From positions 1 through 64,000 of the forward strand of contig JASAMV010003622.1 of assembly GCA_030248065.1 (NCBI GenBank): a stretch of DNA of 64,000 nucleotides, read 5' to 3'. Positions 23,001 through 32,921 of this stretch are shown here, piece after piece (the stretch's first letter is position 1; each line of letters begins with the position of its first letter). The DNA comes from Rhynchonema sp. JSB1_4. Lineage: Eukaryota > Nematoda > Chromadorea > Monhysterida > Xyalidae. The translations under genes and the position numbers were made by a program. A model generated the notes under the pieces. The model was not told the origin of the DNA. It searched no databases and worked only from the letters and a program-made list of their open reading frames with translations.

Positions 23001-25144
23001 GAGGCTGGGTCAGACCGGTTACAAACATTAACAAAAAACACATGGGATCATCAATGCAAGTACCAACTTTATCAAAAAGACAGCTTTTTATTTTAATTCG
23101 ATGCACAAAACCAGCCAAAACTGCACCAGCGCACACAAAAGCACACACGCGCGCGCAAATATCGATCGATTTTCTGATTTTCGCATGAGGCCAGCTCCGG
23201 TCACTGGGTTGCTGCTGGTCTGGTACTTAACGCGCGCAACACTCGCATGAGGCGACCGGCGCTCTGGCCTCATGCGAAAATGTCAATGTACGTACATAGC
23301 ATTGGCGGTACTGTAGCTCAGTTGGTAGAGCAATTGGATGTCGAGGCCTGGCGGCTGGGAAGTCGGAGGTTCGAGTCATTCCGGGACCAAACCTTTGTTT
23401 TTTCTATGGAAATTTTTTTGATTTTTGTGGTATGTATGTACGTGTAGGTAATTTTCCGACATTTGGGCTAGTCTTGGGAAATTTGCAATTTCTCAAAGAT
23501 AATAAAAGCTACTGTATGTAACTCAGGCTGGGTTCTTTTCAGTTACGCAACCGAAACCCGACTTGCTCGAGGATTCCAGTTCATCTCACATCCTGACCTA
23601 GCAGTTGAGACGTTCGGCGCAATGTATATGGACGACAACGCAGTCGTCAGCTATTGGGAGGCGTTGAACAACTTTGTTGGCGTATTCGACGTTTTCGTCT
23701 GGATGTGCATTATTGGCTGTTATGTTGTCTATTTGCAAGTCGAACGACTTTCGCTCCGCTTCGCGAAACGAACGGTCAGAGCGCAGCGACTGCTGAATGC
23801 CTTGCTGGCCGTCATAACCAGTGTCATACTTGGCTTGTACGGCAATTCCATTCTGGTTCGATTGATTGTGAAAAATAAGAGCTACCCGTTCACTAACTTT
23901 GACGAAATGGTCGAAGCTGTTGAATCGAAGCAAATGAAGTGGCTAACCAAGAAGAATGCGATGTTCGAAGAAGTGATGACGTTGAATTACGAGGCCCACA
24001 CAGCTTTCCGCGTGAGTTTCTGTAGCTTGGTCGATGACACAAAACGCACGACGCTATCTTTTAGTTTTAAACTCTGAACGTTTCCGCTGATGATTTGCTT
24101 CCATCACAGGCAGCCCTCGCAATCAACCCTCCTGTTCTGCATCACGCTGACTGGCTAAATACCAGTCATGCTTTCGTGATAAATTCGGTCGATCGCCTGG
24201 ACGAAACCCGTTCGTTGACTCCGTGCGTAAAGAAGAATATCGTGCCGCTGCCTGAGCTTGGCATGAAAGTAGCGCAATGGATGTTTGCGCCAAGCACTCC
24301 GACAGCGCTGCTTGAGGTCATAGATGAAGGCGTGTTGCAGCTCATGGATGAGTAAGTTTTGGCTCTTGTTGTGCATGATTCGTTGGTCCATCCGATGCAG
24401 CGTTAAGCCTGCGGCCGGCTTCCGCAAACTCCTTCACTCGCATTTGGAAGAGACAAGATTCTTAAAGCGGGAAATCAGCTCATCATGGAAACAACGGCCA
24501 AACGAAACGAAACACGTTTAAAATTGCCGAATTAACCTTTCAAAACTTGATTCCAGGAACAAATGCAGACTTGTGCCGAGTTACACCTCAACACCACAAT
24601 CATGATTTCAACGAGGCAACGAGAGCTCATTATCACCCGCAGCCACGTGTGAAACGCTTCATTTGTCATGTCTGCACGCTGCTTCTGCTGTCATGCCTGT
24701 TGCAATTCGTTCCGTCGTGCTCAGCGGTTGCCTGATCGTGGTGTTCATGTGTAACTCGGCACAAGTCGTCATTTGCTCCTGGAATCAACTTTTGAAAAAT
24801 TCATTCCGAGAGTTTAAACACGTGTTTCGTTTTATCTGAGCGTTTTTTATGATCACGGATGTGCCTCACGCAGGTTCGAGCCAATAATACGCAAGTATGA
24901 CGTAGCGCGTGAACAGCGATATGGACAATGTGCCGTTGAAGAACAGGGAGGAAAACCGATTGGGTTCACGGACACTTTGGGACTCGTTGTCCTGTTTACC
25001 AGCGCCATGCTCGCGAGCTTATTCTTGCTGGCGATAGAAAAGCTCACGCATTGGTTCATGAGGAATCGTGAACCAGTAATCCGTACAGCCAAGCGTGCTG
25101 TGACACATTTAAAAAATTTATTTATGATTTTTTGCAGCAACTGA
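20051..25144 (+). CDS. Divergent ionotropic-glutamate-receptor-like protein, copy A (gene interrupted by insertions)
   Basis: Four exons: about 20051-20325 (start uncertain), 23543-24011, 24110-24351 and 24874-25144. Exon 1 resembles the S1 half of an iGluR ligand-binding domain (CPSPGLYAELIG, FELLSFNRT, ADGVYDATL). Exon 2 holds a membrane segment (VFVWMCIIGCYVVYL), a second (VITSVILGLYGNSILVRLIV) where the M3 gate would sit, and YPFTNFDEMVEAVES, typical of early S2. Exon 3 continues S2, and exon 4 ends in an M4-like helix (TLGLVVLFTSAMLASLFLL). Exons 2-4 join in phase. The first intron is ~3.2 kb, against 69 bp in copy B, and its 5' site reads GTTCGT where copy B has GTGAGT, so exon 1 may no longer be spliced in. 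No signal peptide exon was found. Ligand and channel activity cannot be inferred. Confidence 0.7.
20345..20461. mobile_element. Small TA-flanked (Tc1/mariner-type) MITE
   Basis: It reads TA-CAGGGTGTCTC ... GAGACACCCCG-TA: 117 bp with short inverted ends and a TA duplication. It sits immediately after the first exon of the iGluR-like copy A. Confidence 0.7.
20487..22181. other. Strand-biased (purine-rich) block bounded by a G-tract and a C-tract
   Basis: The plus strand is strikingly A/G-rich from a run of ten G (20487-20496) to about 21450 and C-poor in places. The block ends at a run of 18 C (22164-22181). No open frame here looks like a protein. It lies inside the enlarged first intron of the iGluR-like copy A and is absent from copy B, so it is an insertion of unknown type. 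Confidence 0.5.
22182..23249. repeat. Inverted repeat, ~160-bp arms around ~750 bp
   Basis: The arms are 22182-22340 and 23095-23249. Shared blocks include GACCAGCAGCAACCCAGTGA, ATCGATCGATATTTGCGCG and GGCTGGTTTTGTGCATCGA. The intervening sequence has no supported gene. This is probably a foldback transposable element within the intron. Confidence 0.75.
23307..23389 (+). tRNA. tRNA-like sequence (probable pseudogene or SINE head)
   Basis: A-box-like TAGCTCAGTTGG and B-box-like GGTTCGAGTC are both present, and a 7-bp acceptor (GGTACTG with CGGGACC, one mismatch) can be drawn with discriminator A. A T-run follows at about 23397. The loop would place anticodon GTC, but the anticodon stem barely pairs, so a functional tRNA is unlikely. 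It lies in the first intron of the iGluR-like copy A. Confidence 0.5.
24497..24833. repeat. Foldback inside intron 3 of iGluR-like copy A
   Basis: The arms 24497-24612 and 24735-24833 are inverted copies (AAACACGTTTAAA; GATTCCAGGAACAAATG; GACTTGTGCCGAGTTACAC). Copy B lacks it, so it was inserted after the gene duplication or lost from B. Confidence 0.75.
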
Positions 25145-25649
25145 TGGTGGATCACAGTGGCGTACTCTACGCTCTCGCGAGTCTTACCGTTTTTGGCCTA
25201 CACGCTCCGATGAGGATGACTCGCGGTTATTGTGTGATTCGTGATTGGCTCTGTTGCCTGTGCAATTTTTACATTATGACACAACGCACTCCGCTAAAGC
25301 ATAAAACTTATAAGTAGAGATGGAAAATAACACAGTTCAGCAAACACCTACGGCACAGGCGTGTCAAAAAAACGGTTTGGACTTCGACGATTCCAAGAGG
25401 TTAGAGCATACATAGGTAAGGCGAGAGGTTAGAGGAGTGAGGAAAGTGAGAAGTTGGAGCAGAGGAACAGATGGCAGACGCAGCTTCAGCAGGCCCAATC
25501 TCAAGCTTCTGCTTAGTTTCCAGGATTAGGCCTGAGCCAAAGCCTTATCAAATGCCTAACCCAAAGCCTAACTCTTAATAGTATATTTCCAGTCAAAGGT
25601 AGACCTGAATGAGGTTTAGTGTATGGGGATGGACCTTGTATCGATTTGT
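25145..25649. other. Intergenic, no gene seen
   Basis: Short direct repeats of GCCTAACCCAAAGCC type occur near 25530-25580. No coding signal was recognised. Confidence 0.4.
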
Positions 25650-25840
25650 CGAAATGTACACTCTGGCAATTCTTTGGGAGAAACTTTTCAACTTTGATCT
25701 GCAAAGCGCATTATGCGTGCACTGGCTACGGAAGTCACGTGACCGCTATAGCCAGTGCACGCATCATGTTCTTCACGGATCAAGGCAACGCGTTTGAAAA
25801 GTTTCTCCCAAAAGAATTGTAGAGTATATACGTACAGTGA
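25650..25840. mobile_element. Small foldback element
   Basis: The arms are inverted copies: TACACTCTGGCAATTCTTTG/GGAGAAACTTTTC on the left, and GAAAAGTTTCTCCC/AAAAGAATTGTAGAG on the right, with a GCACTGGCTA/TAGCCAGTGC core. The right arm is shared with 10925-11020. Confidence 0.75.
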
Positions 25841-26287
25841 ATGTCGTTATATGAAGTTTCAACTTATTCCTTCCATAAGGCTGGAATAAAAACGAGACTA
25901 ACGGCAGCGCAGATATCACCCTTAGTTGTGTTTAACTGCCTAAGTGCCCAACCTCTGCCCTAACAGCTCGCCCAGCCTGTGTATTAGCCTCTCACTTTCA
26001 ACTTCCTTTTGAAGAGGGCTTCCCTTTGGAAAGAGGGCGACCTGTATGCTCTAGCGTCCGCAGGCCAACTGGACCCTCAACTGAGAGCGCAATTTGTTTG
26101 ATTGCTACTTGCAGTGTTTGCACAGTCACATTGGTTCATGTCGGTGCGCTCTCAGTAAATAAATGTCGCTCATAGTGCCTGTTCTGCTGTTCCAGGAGCA
26201 GTATTGGCAAATTTTATAAATGTTCTGCCTCAAAGTTCCATAAAACGCATTACAGCCCACTGTGGCTTAACTAAACTGGCGCATGGT

Positions 26288-27911
26288 ATGCATTTGATGA
26301 TAATGACTGAATCGTTCAAAAACTACACGGCCAAATTGGCGTGGTTCGAAAAAGCTCAGCATGTTCTTCCGTGCTCATTCGATTCACACTTGAACGTAAC
26401 GGACTTGTGCCCGTCACCCGGTCGATTTGCTGAAATGGTTGCGTTACTTTTCCATTCTCTCGGCATCAGTTTCGAGCTGCTGAGCTTCAATCGCACGAAA
26501 CACGGAGCATCATCTGTTCAAGTATTCGTAAATCGTATGGCCGACGGTGTCTACGATTCTACACTTACACCTTTGTGAGTTTTGACAAAGTTTTCGTGAC
26601 CTTGATTTGAATATTTTATCAAGAATACTGTAATGTATTTCAGTTACGCAACCGAAACCCGACTTGCTCGAGGATTCCAGTTCATCTCACATCCTGCATT
26701 ATCAGTTCAGACGTTCGGCGCAATGTATCTGGACGACGACACAGTCGTCAGCTATTGGGAGGCGTTGAACACCTTTGTTGGCGTATTCGACATATTCGTC
26801 TGGTTGTGCATCATTGGCGGTTATTTTTGTTATCGACAGATCGAACTGTTGTCACACCGAATCGCGGAACGTACGGTCGAAGCACAGCGGCTTCTGAAAG
26901 TTCTCTTGACAATTATAACTGGCGTTATACTTGGCTTGTACGGCAATTCCATTCTGGTTCGATTGATTGTGAAAAATAAGAGCTACCCGTTCACTAACTT
27001 TGACGAAATGGTCGAAGCTGTCGAATCGAAACAAATGAAGTGGCTGACCAAGAAGAATGCGATGTTTGAAGAAGTGATGACCTTGAATTACGAGGCCCAC
27101 ACAGCTTTCCGCGTGAGTTTCTGCAGCTCTCTGTTACTGAGTGGTGGCTATTTGTTTGTTTGAGCTGACGCACAACATCCTTAAAATTAAATTTGAACGT
27201 TTGCTACGATCGCAGGCATCCCTCGCAATCAACCCTCCCATTCTGCATGACGCTGATTGGCTAAACACCAGTGGCGAGTTTTTGATTAGTTCGCTCGACG
27301 ACCTGGACGAAATTCATTCAATGTCTCCGTGCAGGAAAAAGAAAATCGTGCCGCTGCCTGAGCTTGGCATGAAAGTACCCCGATGGATGTTTTCGCCAAG
27401 CACTCCATCGGCGTTGCTAAAAATCATAGATGAAACCGTGATGCGGCTCATGAATGAGTAAGTTTTGCTTTTGTTGTGCTCATTTGTCAGTCAGTTTGTC
27501 CAAGTCAAAACTGTTGTATCTCCAGTGATCATCCATTTCATTTTAAGAGCCCAATAACGGTCTCAAAGGGCTTGCTCGATCACAAAAATGAATTTTAATA
27601 ATAGAATTTGAATTTTGATTACCCGTTTGATACCTTGCATGCACGGTAAACCCCTGGGACTTTTCGGGTGAATCCGACTGAATTGGCATTCTCCGGCACG
27701 CAGGTTCATTCCAATAACACGCAAGTACGATGAGGCACGCGAGCACCGGTACGAACAGTGCGACGTCGAGGAAGGAACTAGAAAACCGATCGGTTTCACG
27801 GACACTTTGGGACTGCTCGCCTTGTTTGCCGGTGCCATGCTTGTGGGCACGATTTTGCTGGTTGGGGAAAAGCTCTTGCATTGGTTGACGTCAAGTGGAC
27901 CACACGCTTGA
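26288..27911 (+). CDS. Divergent ionotropic-glutamate-receptor-like protein, copy B
   Basis: Four exons: about 26288-26574 (start unsure; a signal-peptide exon may lie upstream), 26644-27112, 27216-27457 and 27704-27911, all with GT-AG introns and matching phases (for example CCT TT | T TAC). Exon 1 gives an S1-like segment (CPSPGRFAEMVALLF, FELLSFNRT, MADGVYDSTL). Exon 2 has two membrane helices (FVWLCIIGGYF; GVILGLYGNSILVRLIV) and YPFTNFDEMVEAVES. Exon 3 is S2, and exon 4 has an M4-like helix (LGLLALFAGAMLVGTILLV) then a short tail. Between the first two helices there are only ~30 residues with no recognisable pore loop. The intron layout is the same as copy A, 3 kb upstream. Function may be chemosensory or non-channel; I cannot tell which. 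Confidence 0.78.
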
Positions 27912-28286
27912 TTAGATATTTTCTGGAACTTGGTTTACTATGATTTAACATTTTAACGTTGCATTATATTGATTTTGTTTGAGCACGGTAACATAAATGC
28001 TTTATGTGGGAAGAAATAATTCAGATTGGATGAGATACCGTACTAGTATTCGAACTGTTGTTCAAACGCAGCTAACGAGGCATTTAAAGCAAAGCAAACA
28101 TGATCAGCCGCGCATAGCATAGTCTTCACGGAGCAAAACAAACAACAAGAATGATTAATCAAATCATTCTTGGTAGACCTAACAGCGAAGCAGAAATGTC
28201 AATTGCGTCTATTAGATAATGCTTAGTTAGGTTACAAAGCTCATTGTAGCACATGAATTGTCAAAATGTTGTTGCTCAAGTTTTAC
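27912..28286. other. Intergenic, no gene seen
   Basis: AT-rich sequence between the iGluR-like gene B and a protease 3' remnant. Nothing was recognised. Confidence 0.4.
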
Positions 28287-28385
28287 TCAACACGGTCCTT
28301 CACCACGCTTGTCAATAAACTCTCGATGGTGCAACACATTGGCGTACTCGGTTGCCGTTGGCCCCGTATACTTTGCCTGTAAAAC
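28287..28385 (-). pseudogene. Decayed duplicate of the trypsin-like C-terminus
   Basis: The minus strand reads YTGPTATEYANVLHHREFID-KRGEGPC-stop, closely matching the tail of the protease exon at 29096-29290 ([19 protein letters not shown]). The serine-loop GDSGG segment that should precede it is not recognisable upstream, so only the tail survives. It lies about 0.8 kb beyond the apparent end of the intact gene. Confidence 0.7.
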
Positions 28386-29095
28386 ATGGCGGTCCGGTGG
28401 GCTTCCGGTTGACCGCAGTCAACCGCGGTTGGGCCAAAGAATCCTGCGCCCGGTTGCGCCACTTGCACGGTGATCAGCATGTTAATTATTTTTCTGTTGT
28501 CAGCCAACGTTTTGTGCCGTGGTCTCGCTCATTGTGTGACAGTATTGATAATTTCTTCATATATGTATATGTTGCACATGTTTCATGCTTTTTGTCTCGG
28601 TGGATTGAACATTGAGAGTGGTTGTCGTTGAACACGAAACACTTGTTTTAATACGATGCAATGGAGTTCGGTCAAACTTGGTGATCGCTTGAGATCTGTC
28701 TTGCAATTTGCAAACCCATTGATGTCGTCCGAAGTGCGATGTGGTCACAACTCTCTCACCGGTTTTCCCTCAAATTGATGACTCATGATCAGAAATTCTT
28801 TCGATTGTCAGTAACGCACACTGCGTGCCTGTCGTCGTGTTCACTGGCATACAATTATCGATCGGTCATAGTGAAAATTTGGAAAGCCGGACGGATTATC
28901 AGGTTAACACGCAACCTATCCATGTACACCTACCAACAACTCGTAAACAGCAGCTGGTGTCCAACCGAGCAACACAAACAGCAATGAGAAATAATCAGGT
29001 TATTACCGATAGACCATGAATCATGTAGTTAAACCAGTACTAATCCACAGTATTTGGCAAATCAAGTGTGAAAAATATTATTGCACAAGTTTTGT
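28386..29095. other. Between protease remnant and protease 3' exon; no gene seen
   Basis: No coding segment is recognisable apart from the flanking protease tails. Confidence 0.4.
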
Positions 29096-32000
29096 TCAAT
29101 ACGGTCCTTCACCACGCGTGTCAATAAACTGTCGATGGTGGAACACATCGGCGAACTCGGTGGTCGCTGGCCCCGTCTTGCTGTTTGAGCCGCAGCCCGA
29201 CATGTCCAGATGCGAACGACTCACCACTCCATGCAAATGCCAGGCGTCTGTTGTGGAAGATTGGCAAACCAAAGGACCACCAGAGTCTCCCTGAAGTTTC
29301 TGAACGAGTTGAACTTTTGCCAAAACTATCTTTTCATAGATCCCGTTCTGGTGGTTTTCGAGCGGTGATCATTGATCAATGCTATAATGCTACAGCTACA
29401 GCAAAAATGCTATACAAGGAAGCAGAGCAATTACCGCCTATATGTAATCTTGCGTGCTGATTCGAAACCGTACTTTGGTAAATGCGGAATGGTAAATTTC
29501 TGCATTCTGCTTTCCGCATTTATCTGCTCACCTTTGCGGAATGCTGCGTGCTTGGATGATGATGACAACTTCCAGCGTGCTGACCTAAAGTTGCGTATTA
29601 AAGGTGCTGGTCAACAACCCATCGACTTCGTTTAATCTTGGGGGCAGTGCACCTGAACAAAGGTGGAATATCGTGTTACTCGACTCTGACTTGGGGAGTC
29701 GATTGGTTGCTTCCTAATGTTTCACGGCCGGGTTGAAGTTTGCCCCTCAGTGAAAAAATGCAAAAATTATGCCGGGTTTCCGTGGAAAGGACAATTCGCT
29801 GCAACGTTTAATAATTTCAGAATATCAAGCACCAACGTTTGTTTCATCAGTATGATATACAGCTTCGCAGGAAACAGCTTGTATCCTGAAGGAGAAGTCA
29901 TTTAGTTCCAAAAACCTGGTGTTTTTTGGTCACCGTTTTCTTCGCCGATAATTTTAAGCATCTGCGATTGACCAGCAAATGTGTTGATCGGACACAAAAA
30001 TCCTCTAATTACTGTGTACATAACCTGTGCTTTTGAGTTCTTTGCACCAAATACAGCTAACGCAATAATTCGGACAACATGCGCAAGTCGGTCATTATGG
30101 GCGTGCGCGACCCCAAAAAAGACAAAACATTTTTGAGTGCTCGAATCTGCACGTTGTTTTTGAGCGCGCGCGCTCATAATGACCGACTTGCGCAGAAAAT
30201 GCGGCGAAGAAAACGGTGACCAAAAAACACCAGGTTTTTGGAACTAAATAACTTCTCCTTCAGGATACAAGCTGTTTCCTGCAAAGCTGTATATCATACT
30301 GATGAAACAAACGTTGGTGCTTGATATTCTGAAATTATTAAACGTTGCAGCGAATTGTCCTTTCCACGGAAACCCGGCATAATTTTTGCATTTTTTCACT
30401 GAGGGGCAAACTTCAACCCGGCCGTGAAACATCAGGAAGCAACCAATCGACTCCCCAAGTCAGGGTCGAGTAACACGATATTCCACCTTTCTTAATGTGC
30501 ACTGCCCCCAAGATTAAGCGAGGTCGATGGGTTGTTGACAAGCAGCTTTAACGCAAACAGCAACTGGGATGTTTAACCAAAAGCATATAAATTTACTTGC
30601 AGAAATTCAAAATTCCGCAAAGATGAGCAGATAAGCAGCAGATGAGCAGCAAAGAGCAGAAAAACGCGTGTGGAATGCGAAATTTACCATTCAGCATTGA
30701 TCCAATCGCAGCCTTACTCGCACAATTTTTCAACAACCAACAATTGAAGTTAGACTCACATAGCATGCACTCTCGTTTTGCGCTTCAGTTTCGTCTGGTT
30801 TTCTCACATCAGGTCCCATTGCGCATATTATGTTGTTCTTCTCACACCCAGGAACAACGAACTGTGTGACTTGTGTGAGCTCATTCGGTGCAATTAAGTT
30901 GCCTGGAGAAAGAACATGGGATTTCCTACATATCTCTCAAAGCGATCAAGCCAAATCTATACTACTAAAACAGGAAGACGCATGTGTGTAATTTTCACGG
31001 TTCAATTTTCACTAGTAGCTTTGGGTATGCTTAAATTTGGTCTCCTACCGTTTTTGATCTCTCGTCCCCAACCAGTGACGTAGCATTTGGTGCCAGCAGC
31101 AACGGGCGATTCAGGCAAACATGCCGGCTGAACGTTGTCATTGAATTCAAACGGTGGGTTGATGTGCAAGAGGGCAATGTCGTTGGTCGCAGCCCCAAGT
31201 CCGAACTTCCCGTGAACGATGGCAGTGCCGTTTCGTACACAGGGGGTGCTGATCACGCGCTTCTTCTTGTCGTGCAATCCGTCCCACACGCAAAACACGG
31301 TACCGTTTGGATACAGAGCAGTGCCATCCGAGCTGCAAAGTATATGAAATAATGATCAGTGGTCGAACTGCTGCATACACCTGCCGACAACGGAAATTCT
31401 GCTTTGGCCGATGATCGAATACCGGTAGCTGGCACTATTTAAACTCACATGCAGTGGGCGGCCGTCACGACCCATTCGCTGTTAATTATTGTTCCTCCGC
31501 AGAAAAGCTCAAATGTACGTCCATTTTCTTGCACATATTGTTGAGAAGGATGTTGCAGGTAGACTTGCCAGGGCCAGCTGTGGGGGTTCACATCAATTGT
31601 CGGGTCTGGAATTACATGGAGATGCTTTTTTCCTTGCAGAGCATCAACAATGTAAATACCACTTGTTTGATGATTGGAAATTACTCCTATGGTAAATTTC
31701 CAAATTCGCTGCCGCACAGTGAAGCACGCCCCATAGTTAATGTCAAAGTTATAAACCCGAACGCTAACCATGCGCGGTTCTAATACATTGCGCGCAGCTG
31801 CCTGGCTGGCTGGCAAGCTGCGTGTGGGTTGGTTGTCCAAAATGTTGTTTCAAAAGATGATTTTCGGGTTTAGAACTTGACATTAACTATGGGGCGTACT
31901 TTACTGTGTGGCAGCGAATTTGGAAATTTACTATATCAGAATAATGGTTGCCAGTAGCGAGCTGAAAAGGAACTCACTGTCGGCCAGGTAAAAGCGGCGC

Positions 32001-32143
32001 GGAGACAACTCTGGGCTCAAATTCGGTTCATGCTTCGGGATACCACAGCCTCCTGAATGATCATTCACTGGGACCATGTTTGCAGCGGTCAAGCAAACGG
32101 TTGCTGTTGCGATCAGCAGAAGCATAGAAACGGACGTTGGCAT
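29096..32143 (-). CDS. Secreted trypsin-like (S1) serine protease, multi-exon
   Basis: Minus-strand exons: 32143-31978 (start [17 protein letters not shown], signal peptide), 31686-31449, 31332-31049 and 29290-29096. The triad is visible: His in TAAHC, Asp in TNDIALL, Ser in [36 protein letters not shown] and CYVTGWG are standard S1 landmarks. The residues before SWPWQ read [12 protein letters not shown] where an IVGG-type activation start is expected, so zymogen cleavage looks atypical. The segment between GWG and GDSGG (with its usual cysteines) was not found. At least one exon is missed or lost in the ~1.75-kb last intron, which is occupied by the palindrome at 29594-30557. A TATA-like site lies just upstream. 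Possible roles include digestion, tissue invasion or cuticle turnover; substrate unknown. Confidence 0.8.
29594..30557. mobile_element. TTAA-flanked palindromic element in a protease intron
   Basis: TTAA-AGGTGCTGGTCAACAACCC on the left and its complement ...AGCAGCT-TTAA on the right. The arms (29594-29945 and 30200-30557) are near-identical inverted copies, and an inner hairpin (GCAAGTCGGTCATTATG and its complement) lies in the loop. A 62-residue open frame is mirrored in the two arms and is a by-product of the palindrome. TTAA targets are typical of piggyBac-like transposases; no transposase is present. Its ends match 6146-6210. Confidence 0.82.
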
Positions 32144-32225
32144 TCTTATTGGCGGTATCGCGTTTGGTTTTCGTAGTACAGTGGATGGTCGATAAACGTT
32201 GATGATATCCATGGGTATGAACGTT

Positions 32226-32240
32226 AGGACTTATATAACG
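32226..32240 (-). promoter_or_regulatory. TATA-like box of the protease gene
   Basis: The minus strand reads GTTATATAAGTCC about 90 bp upstream of the signal-peptide ATG at 32143. With the usual ~30-bp spacing, transcription would start near 32205. This argues for the ATG at 32143 and against the more upstream one at 32213. Confidence 0.45.
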
Positions 32241-32921
32241 CATGCTCGACGACGTTTTATGTTTGCGTGGTGTGTTGATTGTCTTAATTTTATTGCAAAT
32301 CAGTCAGCTGTCAATAGAGGGTGTGTGTATCAAAATACGTTCATTCAAATCAGTGGATCAAATTCCGTCCACAGTCAGTGTCTGGCGCATTGTTCCACAA
32401 CTTTTGCGCTACGTGATCTGGAAAACAAACTGAGTCAGGCCAGCCTTTATCCGTGCACACAGTGGTTATTGGAATGTCTGCGCGCAGAAACCGACATGAG
32501 TTATCGCCGCTGGTCCGCCACCAATTCTTCCAAAGTAAAAAAATATGTATGCCTCCGTGGGTGGACGGAGCCTATAAAAACTCGATGAATAATGCACAAT
32601 TAATACACAGGTGAAACAAACTTATACAGTGAATAAATTGGGTTCAGTGAACATGGCTGTGCGGCTGTATTTGTGTAATAGCAGTAACATGTACAAGCTG
32701 GGAACCCGTAACTACGTAGGCATGTGCGGCAACATCCTATGAAACGTGTAAATTATCGGTGGTACTCTTCATTACACAAAACGCACACCAGAGTCAGTTT
32801 TAAGTGGCAAATATAACAGTTGTGAACTCAAGTGGTCAAACTAGTTCGTCAACTCACAGCAGCCCCGAGTGAGGGCGAGAAATAATACAAGTCGTTCGGG
32901 GTGAGTTTAAGTTCCGTTTTT

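Noticed and set aside
29717..30432. A 62-residue protein present twice in opposite orientation
   Set aside because: It lies in the two arms of a TTAA palindrome and is duplicated only because the DNA is.
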